A stretch of 64,000 bases of DNA, from positions 1,736,001-1,800,000 of the forward strand of contig NZ_CP064703.1 in the NCBI RefSeq assembly GCF_023101085.1, written 5' to 3'. Source of the stretch: Bradyrhizobium sp. 170 (GTDB lineage: Bacteria; Pseudomonadota; Alphaproteobacteria; Rhizobiales; Xanthobacteraceae). Below, piece by piece: positions 31,028 through 42,077 of the stretch. The translations under genes and the position numbers were made by a program. The first letter of the stretch is position 1, and each line of letters opens with the position of its first letter. A model generated the notes under the pieces. The model was not told the DNA's origin. It did not search any database and was given only the letters and a program-made list of their open reading frames with translations.

Positions 31028-34000
31028 ATGCCGCGGGACCCCCTCAGCCGAACTCTGTTCGGCTCAAATGTCGACAGTGACATCCAGCCCCTGTGGGAGG
31101 ACGGTGATCGCGCGTTCTGCCGTGCGTGGCGCCGGCAAATCCACGGCAGCAGGGCTGTCGTGCTTGTCGTGCGGCCCATCGCGGAACACCCAGCGACGCT
31201 CGACCGCCTCGCCCATGAGTGTGAGCTGAGGGAGGAGCTAGACGAGGCATGGGCGGTGCGGCCGTTGGAACTCGTCCGGGAAGCTGGTCGGACTATGCTG
31301 GTCCTGGAGGATCCATGCGGCGAGCCACTGCTAAATTTACTCGGGATCCGCATGGAGCCCAAGCGCTTCCTGCGCCTCGCTGTTGGTATCGCGAGGGCCG
31401 TGGGCAAGCTTCACCGGCACGGCTTGGTCCACAAGGACCTGAAACCCGCTCACATTCTGGTCAATTGTCCTGACGAACAGGTGCGACTCACTGGGTTTGG
31501 TCTGGCCTCCCGTCTTTCCCGCGAGCGCGTGCCGCCTGAGCCTGCCGAGTTCATCGCCGGCTCGCTGCCCTACATGGCGCCCGAACAGACCGGACGAATG
31601 AATCGCTCGGTCGATTGTCGCAGTGATCTCTATTCACTTGGCGTGACATTCTACCAGATGCTGACCGGCGCGCTGCCGTTCACGGGCTCTGATCCCTTGG
31701 AGTGGATTCATTGTCATATTGCAAGAAAAGCAATACCGCCCGTCGAGAAATCGCAAAAACTCCCGGAGCCAATCTCTCAGATTGTGATGAAACTCCTCGC
31801 GAAAACCGCCGAGGAACGCTACCAGACTGCCGCTGGCCTTGAGCACGATCTGCAACACTGTCTCGCAGCATGGGCCAACCACGGTCGCATCGACCCGTTT
31901 GAGCTCGGCACAGAGGACACACCTGATCGGTTGCTCATCCCCGAGAAGCTCTATGGCAGAGCCCTTCAGATCGAGACTTTGCTTGCCTCTTTCGATCGCG
32001 CGGTGAGGAGCGGCGCGCCGAGGTTGGTGCTCGTCGCCGGTTACTCCGGTGTCGGTAAGTCTTCGCTTGTCCAGGAGCTACACAAAGTACTGGTGCCCTC
32101 GCGCGGGCAGTTGGTGTCAGGCAAATTCGACCAACTGAAGCGGGACGTTCCCTATGCGACGCTAGTGCAGACGTTTCAGAGTCTTGTCCGTCCTCTTCTC
32201 AGCAAAAGTGAGGGCGAACTCGCCACCTGGCGGCAAGCGCTCCGGGAGGCGCTCGGCGCGAATGGACGACTGATGGTCGAATTGATCCCCGATCTGAGCG
32301 TGATCATTGGCGAGCAGCCCGCGGTTGCTGAGCTTCCAGCCCGGCAAGCGCAAATCCGTTTCCAGCTGGTGCTTCGCCGCTTTATTGGTGTGTTCGCCCG
32401 GCGAACCCATCCATTGGTGCTCTTCCTCGACGATTTGCAGTGGCATGATGCCGCAACGCTCGACTTGATCGAGGATCTCCTGACCCAGTCGGATCTGCAC
32501 CTGCTGCTCATTGGAGCTTACCGCAGCAACGAACTTGATGCAGGCCATCCACTCAAACGCAAGCTCGACTCCATCAGGAGAGCCGACGTAAATTTCGAGG
32601 AGATCACGCTCTCGCCGCTCACTGCAGACGATGTCGCGCAGTTGGTCGCGGATACCCTTCGCTGCGGACCAAAACGCGCTGCCCCGCTTGCAAAGTTGGT
32701 GCATCAGAAGACGATGGGTAATCCGTTCTTCGCCATTCAATTCCTTTCTGAACTGGCCGAAGAGCAGCTGTTGACGTTCGATCACGAGCCGGCGCGCTGG
32801 CGATGGGATCTCGAGCGCATTCACGCAAAAGCATACACCGAGAACGTCGTGGATCTAATGCTCGGCAAGCTCATCCGCCTGCCCGAGGAAACGCAGGACG
32901 CGCTGCAGCAGCTGGCCTGTTTCGGCAACATCGCCGGGACGGCGGAGCTTGCGATCGTGCTCGAAATTTCGCAGGAGCAGGTGCATGCGACCCTGTGGCC
33001 GGCGATCCGGCAGGAAATGATCGCGCGCCACGGAACAGCCTACCGCTTCCTCCACGATCGCGTTCAAGAGGCGGCCTACTTTCTGGTGCCGGAATCCTCG
33101 CGCGCTCCTGCCCATCTGCGGATCGGTCGGATGCTCGCCGCACACATCCCTGCGCACAAACGCGGAGAGGCTATCTTCGACGTCGTCAGTCAACTCAATC
33201 GAGGTGTCGCGCTAATTGCCTCCGGTCAGGAGCGTGAGCAGCTCGCAGAGCTGAATTTGGTCGCAGGGCAGCGGGCCAGGGCGTCGGCGGCCTACGCCTC
33301 GGCACTCACATATTTCACCGTCGGTGCTGCGCTGCTCACGGAGCACTCTTGGCGAAGGCGCCACGAACTCGCGTTCGCACTGGAGACAAGCAGGGCCGAA
33401 TGCGAATTCTTGGTAGGCCAGCTGGAGATTGCAGAGAGCCTCCTGTCCGCACTGTCGAAGCGCGCCTTGAACGCGCCCCAACGAGCAACGGTCGCATGTT
33501 TGCGGGTCGATCTTTACTTGACGCTCGGTCAGCACGGGCGGGCAGTTCTCACAGGCCTCGAATATCTTCACGATGTCGGGATCGAGTGGTCGCAGCATCC
33601 GACGGACCAGGAAACATTAGCCGAATATCGGCGGATGTGGTCACAGCTGCCCGACGCAATCGAGGATCTTGCTAGTTTGCCTGGAATGACAGATCAGACC
33701 TCGCTTGCCACGCTTGCCGTCTTGACGCGGATTCTTCCGCCCGCAGGTTTCACGGACGCCAATTTATCCGCTTTGGTCATCTGCAGAGCTGTCATCATCA
33801 GCCTCGAATACGGCAACACTGATGCTTCTTGCGCCCATTACGCATGGCTAGGCCGAATCTTGGCCGGGCGCTTCGGTGACTACCAAGCAGCTGATAAATT
33901 TGGTCGTCTTGCTTGCGACCTGGTTGATCGCGGTGAGTTCTCCCGTTTTCGGGCTCCCGTCTATTTGGCCTTCGGATGCAACGTGATCCCGTGGACGAAG

Positions 34001-36577
34001 CCCCTAAGAGGTGGCCGAGTTTTGATCCGGCGAGCGCTCGCAGCTGCGGTCAGCAGCGGCGATGTCATCTATGAAGCGTACAGCTTGCTTCATCTAACCT
34101 CAAATATGATGATGGCCGGAGATCCCCTGAAAGAGGTGCAGAACGAGATAGAGAAAAGCCTTGCTACGATTCGGAATAGAAAGGTTCAGTTTGCTGCTGA
34201 TGCCGTAGCCGCTCAGCTCGCAATCATTAGAAGCATGCGCGGCCTCACGCGCTCATTCGGTTGCTTCGATGACCAACAATTTGACGAGCTAGACGTCGAG
34301 CGATCGTTGGCTCGGAGTCCGGAGCTGTCACCTAGCGAAACCGTCTACTGGATCCGCAAACTTCAGGCGCGATTTCTAGCCGGCGATTATGCTGCGGCTG
34401 TTGATGCTCGCTCCAAGGCGGTGCCCAAATTATGGACCATGCCGACAGAGTCCTTGATCGCGGAGTTTCACTTCTATGGTGCGCTGTCTCACTCATGTTA
34501 TTGCGACAAGCCAGGCGAAAGCGAACAACAGCAACATCGGGATATCATTGATGCCCATTACAGACAGCTGCAGATATGGGCGACGAATTGCCCCGAAAAT
34601 TTTGAGAATCGGGTTGCCTTGGTCGGCGCTGAAATTGCAAGGCGGGAATACCGGGATGCAGACGCAATGCGACTGTATGAACACTCAATCCAGACCGCAG
34701 CACGTAACGGTTTCGCCCACCACGAGGGAATCGCTTGCGAACTTGCAGCGCGCTTTTATGCTGCGCGCGGTTTTGACAGAATCTCCCGGGTTTACCTGCA
34801 GGACGCGCGGCGCGGCTACCTTCGTTGGGGAGCAGATGGCAAAGTGCGTCAGCTCGACGAGCTGAATCCCCATCTCAGCCATGAGGAGACCACTCCTGCC
34901 GTGAATGGAATGAGGATCGGAGCTCCGGTTGAGCATCTTGACCTCGCGACGGTGACAAAAGTGTCCCAGGCGATTTCCGGCGAGATTGTTCTTCAAAAAC
35001 TAATCGACACGCTTATGCGGACTGCCATTGAGCAGGCCGGCGCCGAACGAGGTTTGTTAATTCTGCTGCATGGAGGCGAGCCACGGATCGAGGCGGAAGC
35101 CACAACGGTAGCGGATGCGCTGCTTGTAAAGGTGAATGAACAGCCCGTAACTCCGAGGGCGCTTCCCGAGTCCGTGCTGCATTTCGTCCTACGTGTCCGC
35201 GAAAACGTCATTCTCGATGATGCTGCCGCCGAGCCTTCATTTGCGGAAGATCCGTATATCCGCGAGCGCAAAGCGCGTTCTATTCTTTGCCTGCCACTGA
35301 TCACACAGGGCAAGCTGATCGGCGTACTTTATCTGGAGAATAATCTCGCCGCGCGCATATTCTCGGCTGCCCGCAACTCGGTGCTGAAAATGCTTGCCTC
35401 GCAAGCTGCAACAGCGCTGGAAAACAGCCGGTTGTACAGCGAAGTTCAGCAACGGGAGTCGAAAATCCGGCGCTTATTCGACGCTAACATCATCGGAATA
35501 TTTATCATTCGCGAAGGAGGCGAGATCATCGAGGCAAATCAAACCTTCCTCACGATGGTTGGATACGACCGAGAGGATCTCGTCGCGGGGCGAGTGAACG
35601 GTCTCGACCTGACACCGCCAGAATGGCGCGAGCGCACACTGGATGCTGGAACAGAAGCAAAACGGACCGGAGCTGTTCAGCAGTTCGAGAAAGAGTATGT
35701 CCGCAAGGATGGCAGCCGCGTGCCGGTGTTAATTGGCCTCGCCGTATTCGATGCGCGAGACGACCAAGGTGTTGGCTTCGTCCTCGACCTGACAGAGCGA
35801 AAGAGAGCGGAAGCGGAAGCCCGTGAAAGCGAACGACGGTATCGCGAGACTCTGATGGGGCTGGCACACGCCAATCGGCTCACGACAATGGGACAGCTGG
35901 CCGCCTCAATCGCCCATGAGGTCAACCAGCCGATTGCCGCCATCAGCAGTAATGCGGGGGCGGGGCTAAATTGGCTCGGTGCTCAACCGCCAAATCTGGA
36001 AGAAGTTCGGCAGACCTTCGGTTTGATTATCCGTGACAGTATGCGCGCAGGGAACGTGATCCGTCGGATCCGCGCTCTTATGAATAAGGCTCCTATGCAA
36101 ACGGAGCTTCTCGCAATTGACGAATTGATCTTAGAGGTGCTGGCCCTAGTTCGCGCGGAACTTGCAAAAAATGATGTATGGGTGCAAACGCGACGGCCTG
36201 AGGCGTTGCCGCTTGTCTGGGCAGATCGCGTCCAGGTCCGGCAGGTGCTTCTCAATTTGATCACGAACGCCATCGAGGCCATGAGCGAGATCAACGAAGG
36301 TGACCGCGAGTTACTGATCAGTGCGCGGACAGATGGCTCGAATAACGTATTGGTTACTTTTCGGGATACGGGTCCAGGACTCGATCCAAACAGTGCTGAC
36401 CGCGTGTTCGAGGCGTTTTACACCACCAAGTCCGAAGGCATGGGCATGGGGCTGGCCATTTGCCATTCTATTATTGAGGCGCACGGGGGCCGGATGTGGG
36501 CGGGCGCCAATGATCCTCGCGGGGCCGTCTTTCAGTTCAGCATGCCGGCTGCGCATACGCAGTGTTCGAGAGAATGA
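31028..36577 (+). CDS. Giant hybrid sensor: kinase-like + AAA ATPase + GAF + PAS + histidine kinase
   Basis: 1849 residues, cytoplasmic. Order: Ser/Thr-kinase-like domain (1-280; HGLVHKDLKPAHILV near 131, APE in PYMAPEQTGRMNRSVDCRSD); AAA-type ATPase (about 310-600; Walker A AGYSGVGKSSLV near 336, LVLFLDDLQWHD near 462); long helical repeat region (600-1290); GAF (about 1310-1460); PAS (about 1483-1600; FDANIIGIFIIREGGEIIEA); HisKA with phosphoacceptor in SIAHEVNQPIAA (near 1629); HATPase (NLITNAIEAM near 1743, DTGPGLD, GMGMGLAICHSIIEAHGG). The kinase HRD is HKD and its DFG is GFG (LTGFGLAS), so metal binding is probably lost and the domain may only sense or scaffold. This multi-domain type is common in Bradyrhizobium; ligand unknown. 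Probable partners: the response regulators at 26633-27797. Confidence 0.9.
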   Translation: MPRDPLSRTLFGSNVDSDIQPLWEDGDRAFCRAWRRQIHGSRAVVLVVRPIAEHPATLDRLAHECELREELDEAWAVRPLELVREAGRTMLVLEDPCGEPLLNLLGIRMEPKRFLRLAVGIARAVGKLHRHGLVHKDLKPAHILVNCPDEQVRLTGFGLASRLSRERVPPEPAEFIAGSLPYMAPEQTGRMNRSVDCRSDLYSLGVTFYQMLTGALPFTGSDPLEWIHCHIARKAIPPVEKSQKLPEPISQIVMKLLAKTAEERYQTAAGLEHDLQHCLAAWANHGRIDPFELGTEDTPDRLLIPEKLYGRALQIETLLASFDRAVRSGAPRLVLVAGYSGVGKSSLVQELHKVLVPSRGQLVSGKFDQLKRDVPYATLVQTFQSLVRPLLSKSEGELATWRQALREALGANGRLMVELIPDLSVIIGEQPAVAELPARQAQIRFQLVLRRFIGVFARRTHPLVLFLDDLQWHDAATLDLIEDLLTQSDLHLLLIGAYRSNELDAGHPLKRKLDSIRRADVNFEEITLSPLTADDVAQLVADTLRCGPKRAAPLAKLVHQKTMGNPFFAIQFLSELAEEQLLTFDHEPARWRWDLERIHAKAYTENVVDLMLGKLIRLPEETQDALQQLACFGNIAGTAELAIVLEISQEQVHATLWPAIRQEMIARHGTAYRFLHDRVQEAAYFLVPESSRAPAHLRIGRMLAAHIPAHKRGEAIFDVVSQLNRGVALIASGQEREQLAELNLVAGQRARASAAYASALTYFTVGAALLTEHSWRRRHELAFALETSRAECEFLVGQLEIAESLLSALSKRALNAPQRATVACLRVDLYLTLGQHGRAVLTGLEYLHDVGIEWSQHPTDQETLAEYRRMWSQLPDAIEDLASLPGMTDQTSLATLAVLTRILPPAGFTDANLSALVICRAVIISLEYGNTDASCAHYAWLGRILAGRFGDYQAADKFGRLACDLVDRGEFSRFRAPVYLAFGCNVIPWTKPLRGGRVLIRRALAAAVSSGDVIYEAYSLLHLTSNMMMAGDPLKEVQNEIEKSLATIRNRKVQFAADAVAAQLAIIRSMRGLTRSFGCFDDQQFDELDVERSLARSPELSPSETVYWIRKLQARFLAGDYAAAVDARSKAVPKLWTMPTESLIAEFHFYGALSHSCYCDKPGESEQQQHRDIIDAHYRQLQIWATNCPENFENRVALVGAEIARREYRDADAMRLYEHSIQTAARNGFAHHEGIACELAARFYAARGFDRISRVYLQDARRGYLRWGADGKVRQLDELNPHLSHEETTPAVNGMRIGAPVEHLDLATVTKVSQAISGEIVLQKLIDTLMRTAIEQAGAERGLLILLHGGEPRIEAEATTVADALLVKVNEQPVTPRALPESVLHFVLRVRENVILDDAAAEPSFAEDPYIRERKARSILCLPLITQGKLIGVLYLENNLAARIFSAARNSVLKMLASQAATALENSRLYSEVQQRESKIRRLFDANIIGIFIIREGGEIIEANQTFLTMVGYDREDLVAGRVNGLDLTPPEWRERTLDAGTEAKRTGAVQQFEKEYVRKDGSRVPVLIGLAVFDARDDQGVGFVLDLTERKRAEAEARESERRYRETLMGLAHANRLTTMGQLAASIAHEVNQPIAAISSNAGAGLNWLGAQPPNLEEVRQTFGLIIRDSMRAGNVIRRIRALMNKAPMQTELLAIDELILEVLALVRAELAKNDVWVQTRRPEALPLVWADRVQVRQVLLNLITNAIEAMSEINEGDRELLISARTDGSNNVLVTFRDTGPGLDPNSADRVFEAFYTTKSEGMGMGLAICHSIIEAHGGRMWAGANDPRGAVFQFSMPAAHTQCSRE

Positions 36578-37065
36578 CGGCAATCGCCTTCCAAAGCATC
36601 TTTGTTTGAGTCGGAAGGGCGATATCAATGCGGAGATTTACTTTAATTGCATGCAACCTTCGCTTGTGGCTGCGCAGAGTTTCAGTGTGGCGGATCAGTT
36701 AGCGCCAGTCGCAAGATTCCATGCTAAACTGGTTTGCTTTGACAACAGTGGAGCCGGCGCAGCCCCCTTGAATCCGATCTCAATGCAGAGCATTCCTGTA
36801 ATGCGCCCCGAAGCAGCCCCCGGATTGCAACCGGTGTACCGCTCTTCTTCTCCGGACTGGCCTCGGGGCCTCGCGCCGCTGCTGCCGCTCGCAATAGGTG
36901 ACGCACAGGCGAGGCGTCGTGTATGGTTTTCTGTGCTCTGTAAAAGCACCTGACGCGAGCAGGAACCGACCGCCGCCGGCGCATCGCTGTCCAGAAGGAG
37001 AGCAGTCGAGGATATGGAGAAAATCCGGTGATACCGCGTCGTTCACAATACGTCGTTCGGGTTCG
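36578..37065. other. Gap after the sensor kinase
   Basis: No gene recognised; the 3' ends of two convergent genes face it. Confidence 0.4.
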
Positions 37066-37692
37066 TCATCCTTTCGCAATGAGGTGAGCCACACGACGGT
37101 CTTCGTCACGGTCGCTCTTCGATAGCCCCTCGATGACACCGGCGCGATCCGCCGCGTTGCGGTTCTGGCTCATCTTCCGCGTGCCATTGAGCCGTGTAAT
37201 TTGCAATCGCAGACCGACAATCCCCTTAAGCTCCGTTTTGATGAAATCGGCAGGGGCGTCAGACACCGCCCAGCGGTCTTTGCCCGAGCGCTCATGCACA
37301 TCGGTCAGTCGCGTGACCACCTTTCGCAGCCGATCGGCATCATCGAAGAATTCGACCGGCCCGTAGGCATGCACAGCGACATAGTTCCACGTCGGTACGG
37401 CCTCGCCTCTCTCGTGCTTGGTCACGTACCAGGAGGGCCTGACATAGGCCTCCGCCCCAGCGAAAATGGCCATCGCCTCGCCAGTCGGTGTCAGCTTCCA
37501 CTGCGGATTCGCACGCGCCACGTGGGCGTAAATCGTGCCCATGGAGCCTTCGCTCTCGTCGAGTACTACGGGCAGCATCGTTCCAACAAGCCCTTCGTGA
37601 GTAGCGGTGATCAGTGTCGCCGAGCGTGCCTCGCGCATCGTCCGATGAACGTCGGTGATATCGACAACTTGGAAGGAGGGCGGCGTGTACAT
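37066..37692 (-). CDS. PaiB-family FMN-binding protein
   Basis: 208 residues from the ATG at 37692 (MYTPPSFQV, the family's usual start, after GGGGAG); a longer frame begins at 37770. PaiB/NimA-like split-barrel flavin-binding fold. Motifs: SATLITATHEGLVGTMLPVV, YAHVARANPQW, EAYVRPSWYVTKHERGEAVP and TWNYVAVHAYGPVEFF. Bacillus PaiB is a negative regulator of sporulation and protease genes; in proteobacteria the role is unknown and may be flavin-dependent reduction or an acetyltransferase-linked function. It stands alone between two gene-free stretches. Confidence 0.85.
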   Translation of the reverse strand: MYTPPSFQVVDITDVHRTMREARSATLITATHEGLVGTMLPVVLDESEGSMGTIYAHVARANPQWKLTPTGEAMAIFAGAEAYVRPSWYVTKHERGEAVPTWNYVAVHAYGPVEFFDDADRLRKVVTRLTDVHERSGKDRWAVSDAPADFIKTELKGIVGLRLQITRLNGTRKMSQNRNAADRAGVIEGLSKSDRDEDRRVAHLIAKG

Positions 37693-38698
37693 CGGCGGAG
37701 CTCCCCGGCAGCCCGACGGAAAGCCGGGCGACTCATGATTCGGACTGGGGTACGCCTCATGCTGGATCACAAAAACAATCAGTTTTGGTGGGTAGTTTCA
37801 TTCCTCCGCGCGCGGTAGGCCCCTGGGGGCGGTAAACCTATGATGCGTCGAAGGTGCAGATCGGAGGGTGCGTTTGCACGCTGGCCAGCCGTTGCCTTCC
37901 ACGCGCCGCTTGCAGACGAATTCCGCTCTTCGTGGCGATGACTGCAGCACATGAGCAGCTTCACCTTAGGGCTATGAGTGGGACGACCAGAATTGTGGCT
38001 GAGCCCTTGCCGCATCAGCTCGCCGCGCCGCGAGTCGCAGGTTGGCGGTGACTGGCTGTGCTAGATCCGCCCCGGCACTGGACGGACATATCAAAAACAA
38101 GGAAATCGTAGCCATTCCGGCGGCGTGATGATTGCCGGTCATGAAGTCGATAGGAGGCGTCCGTCCGTGTGATGTGTCTGGCACGCGACATACGGGCCCA
38201 ATCTCGCCCATCTATATCGCAGAAGAAGGGGCCTGACATCCGACGTGCAATCCAGGAAGACGAGGATCCCAGCCGCGCCGCGTATCTGTTTCCCGCGGGA
38301 TGCGAATTATCATGCACCACGCGTTCTGGTGCTGGTCGAAAATGCCGAAGAGCTCGAGCGCCCTCCCGCCGGTCCAGCAAAACGTCAGGAGGGACGGCCA
38401 ATCCGCCCAGGCCAGACGTGTTGCACCCTACAGTATTCCTCTGACGGGGTCTCGAAGCATCGAGCGCTGCTTTCATCGGCCGTGATTGGCTCAATGGCTA
38501 CCCAGATCCATCACAGCTGATGCGGAGCCTGCGGCTGCACACTTCGGCTGTTGCGTAGCATGGTTCCGATATTCCGATCCTGCCTTATTGAGGACGATCT
38601 GATGGCGTTAACGCCGCATGCTGATGGCCTATTTCAGTTCAGCATTTGAGTTCGAGAGTTCAAGTCCTCGTGCGGATTTTCTGGGTAAGAGAGAGCAC
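37693..38698. other. Gap upstream of the pectate lyase remnant
   Basis: About 1 kb with nothing recognised. I looked for a tts box before the pectate lyase and did not find one. Confidence 0.4.
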
Positions 38699-39914
38699 AT
38701 GCCTATGAAGGAAACGATGAAGCACATCAAGCGGTCGTTGCGCGTGCTCGGTGGACTTGCTGTCGTCGTCGGCGTCTCTTCCGTGCTCGGATCGAACAAT
38801 GTGCGATCGGAAGCCCTCAAGGGCTTTAGCTCTGCAGCGACGGGCGGCCGTGGAGGCGAGGTAGTTCAGGTCAGATCAACCAAAGCTCTGAAGTATGAGT
38901 TGTGTCGTTCGTACAGCTTCGGCACTGCAATGACAATAGTCCGCGCGAGATCCAGGTAGCCGGAACCATAGACTTTACCGGTACGAAAGGGCAAAGGCGA
39001 GGGGCAGGGTTGCCAATACGGCCGTGCTTGTTCGGCACCTTACAACCGTGAGTCCCTTCTCCTTATGGATGGCAACGATGCGCATTGCGATGGCAAGGAG
39101 AAGACATTGGTCGGCTTCGACAGGGCCGCGCCCGGAGATTGGCTCAAACAAGACGGTGATCGGCGTTGGCCCGAGCGCTACAATCAAAGGGAAGGGGCTG
39201 CGCCTAAATGGGGTCAGCAACGTCGTTATTCGCAACCTGACCATCAGTGATATCAATCAAGGCGTGATATTTGCCGGCGATGCTATTGCAATTGCACGAG
39301 CCGACCTGGTTTGGATCGGTCACAACCGATTTCATAATAGCGGGCGGCAGATGATTGCCGGCGGCTCTGGCCCTACGACGAATATTACGATTTCCTGGAA
39401 CGACTTCGATGGCAGCGATACCTATTCCTTCTATTGTAACGGGGAGCACTATTGGAATCTCCTGTTTCTTGGTGTCCTGCAGACGATCACCATCGCAAAT
39501 AACTATTTCCATGAGATCTCAGGGCGGGCGCCGCACATTGACGGTGCGCAGGCTATTATTCATCTCCTTAACAATTACTTCCACAACACGCATGCGCAAC
39601 AGAGCGGCGGATTCTTCCATGCAGTGGATGCTGGACCATCTGTGCAAGCACTGATCGAGGGCAACTACTTTGACAACATTGAAACACCTATAAAGACTGG
39701 TAGTGGACATATCTTTGGCTTCTTGGGCAAACCCAGCGGGACCGTGCAGAACATCTGCCTCACCGTGCTCGGACGTCGGTGCATCGAGAACATCGCGATC
39801 CCAGTGCCGCGGATCAATGGCTTTCGCCTGGATAATGCCGTGTTCAATCGTTTGGAGCTCTTCCAAGGTCATCTATTCCTCTTCCATTTCCAGTCGATGA
39901 TGTTTCGGCAGTGA
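38699..39914 (+). pseudogene. Secreted pectate/pectin lyase (PL1-like), several frameshifts
   Basis: Beta-helix polysaccharide lyase that would cleave plant cell-wall pectin. The start at 38699 is followed by a signal peptide (KRSLRVLGGLAVVVGVSS) and by the family N terminus (GFSSAATGGRGGEVVQV). The frame is lost near 38890; an adjacent frame gives EIQVAGTIDFTGTKG (about 38950-38990). From about 39140 a third frame runs cleanly: IGSNKTVIGVGPSATIKGKG, NVVIRNLTISDINQGVIFAG, WNDFDGSDTYSFYCNGEHYW, NNYFHEISGRAPHIDGAQ, GNYFDNIETPIKTGSGHIFG, to a stop at 39912-39914. At least two frameshifts make it non-functional as read. Pectinolytic genes occur in rhizobial symbiosis islands and may help infection. 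Confidence 0.8.
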
Positions 39915-40363
39915 TCACGGCCAGGGCAGGTCCCGAACACCTTGAGAGCCGGTGATGGCCCGTTTGCAGAGGCGGCTCGAGACTGGCCGATTGCCGCAAA
40001 CTGTTAAGCGGAGGGCGCATACTGGACGAGAACAGCACGCACAGCTGGCTACTCGACGTTGCACGAGGACCGTATGGCCTTTCTCTTCGGGTGCCGAGCG
40101 GTACATTTCCTGTCGATTATGCGCCCTATGCCTTTCGCCGCCGACCCCGGGTGGCGTTGGAAAGAGGATGGGAGGTGGCATCGAGTTCCTGGCAAACTGT
40201 TCGACTCAAATCCGATCCGGTACCTGACGGACGTTCACAGCTCGGCTTTCCGACTGGCATGGTGCTTGCTCGAGAGTACCCGTAGCGCGAGGCTCGCCTT
40301 CGAAACCGAGTGACACGCGCCCTTGTCCGCTTGAAGAATCCGCAAAACTTGGAAAAATTCGCA
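39915..40363. other. Gap before the dioxygenase
   Basis: No gene recognised. Confidence 0.4.
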
Positions 40364-41293
40364 ATGAAACAAACGGCTTCGACCGAGAGTGTCATTCCAC
40401 TGACCGACGTCGTCAAGCGCGCAGCGCGCATCGGTGTTGAAATTAGAAATATCAAGCTCTCGGGTGATTTACCGAGCCAAACCATCGCTGGGATCAACAG
40501 GTTGCTGCTCGAACACAAGGTGATCTTCTTCCGCGATCAGGGGCATCTTGATGACGCGGAGCAGGAGCGTTTTGCTGCCTGTTTGGGAAGGCTGGTGCCG
40601 CATCCGACACTCGGTACGATCAATGGAACGACCTCGATCATCGAGCTTGATTCCGCGCGCGGAGGTAGCCGGGCTGATGTATGGCACGCCGATGGAACCT
40701 TTCTCGCGGCGTATCCTAGACTTGCGGTGCTGCGAGCCATTGTGGTCCCATCGTCCGGTGGCGATACGATTTGGTCGAACGCTGTGGCCGCCTATCTGGA
40801 TCTGCCGCGGCCGCTCCAACGGCTTGCCGACGAACTCTGGACCGTTCACAGCAACGCCTTTGACTACGCCGGGACCTGCCGTGTTCGCGAAATCGACCAG
40901 AAGCATTTTGATGAGGTCTTTACGAAAACGATCTATGAGACGGAGCACCCGGTGGTCCGTGTACATCCCGAGACCAGCGAGCGCGCGCTGGTGCTCGGCG
41001 ATCTGGTGCAAAGGTTTATTGATATCCCAAAACGCGACGGTCAGAAGCTGTTTGATCTATTCCAGTCTCATATCACGGCACCCGAAAACACCGTACGCTG
41101 GAGCTGGAAAGAAGGCGATGTCGCGATCTGGGATAACCGCGCAACGCAGCATTATGCTGTCAACGATTACGGTGACCAGCATCGCGTCGTTCATCGTGCC
41201 ACAATCGATGGTGACGCGCCCGTCAGCGTCGACGGTCGATGCAGTGTAACGCGCCTCAAGACGACGAAGCACCCGTCCACGAAGGTTGCCTAG
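40364..41293 (+). CDS. TauD/TfdA-family Fe(II)/2-oxoglutarate dioxygenase
   Basis: 309 residues from ATG 40364; an in-frame GTG at 40310 is possible but the ribosome site is weak for both. Fe(II) ligands HxD in VWHADGTFLAAYP (about residue 108) and the distal histidine in WDNRATQHYAVNDYG (about 263), with the 2-oxoglutarate-binding arginine in HRVVHRATI. Members hydroxylate taurine, alkyl sulfates, 2,4-D or small metabolites; the substrate cannot be read from the sequence. No sulfonate transporter is adjacent, so a taurine-specific role is not supported. Codon usage is regular and no lesion is seen. Confidence 0.87.
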   Translation: MKQTASTESVIPLTDVVKRAARIGVEIRNIKLSGDLPSQTIAGINRLLLEHKVIFFRDQGHLDDAEQERFAACLGRLVPHPTLGTINGTTSIIELDSARGGSRADVWHADGTFLAAYPRLAVLRAIVVPSSGGDTIWSNAVAAYLDLPRPLQRLADELWTVHSNAFDYAGTCRVREIDQKHFDEVFTKTIYETEHPVVRVHPETSERALVLGDLVQRFIDIPKRDGQKLFDLFQSHITAPENTVRWSWKEGDVAIWDNRATQHYAVNDYGDQHRVVHRATIDGDAPVSVDGRCSVTRLKTTKHPSTKVA

Positions 41294-42077
41294 CAAGGCT
41301 CGGCAGATTCACCGATAATGCACTGCTCTTATCTTCGCGCGAATAGATGTTTGAGAAGAGAAGTGAACCCAGCAGAACGCCACGCGCAATTGGATGGGAG
41401 GGCTAACGCGCCGCAGACTCGGGAGGCGACCTCCTTGCTGAAGCAAGATGCTAAAGCTCATCTCGACCCGGCGAAAATGAGTCAGCATTCGAGTGGCGCA
41501 AGTCATCCGGCCGCGTCCGGTCGATTTGCCGCGGAAGGGGGGGCACGTTTCCGCCGACCTTGCGCATCGCCTTTCGGCCAGCGCCACGACCGTCGGACAG
41601 ATATAGCGATTGCCGTAGTTGGCTAGCTTTGGCATCTGTGTCGCGGTTCCGCTTACCACACCTCTTCGCGGTGAACTAAGCTCCGAGGGCACGATTTCGG
41701 CTTGTCATGGCAGAGTACGAGCTCGGACGCGAGTCTGACGAGCAGCACGGGCAACCATCCAAAAGCAATGTCGCTGCCGCAAGCTTAGCACTCGATTAAA
41801 CAAATGAGCATCGGAGATCATTCCGCGGCCGGAGGGTATAGCTCTTGCGCAAGTACGACGTCGGCCTATCGCTCGTAGACCGAAGCAGCAAAGGCTCCAA
41901 CCTACCATTCCCAACAGCATGCTACGTTGGATATCACGGCTCAATTTACGCGGTATCCGGCTTCGCGTCAGGAGCACAGCGGATACCAAAATCGCCGTGA
42001 TGCGTGGCCCAAGCCGTTGAAAAGGGCGATTGTCATATCGACTACATGACGGTGAATTCACGCGCAGTCCTGAGAGC
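41294..42077. other. Gap between dioxygenase and porin
   Basis: No gene supported on either strand. Confidence 0.4.
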
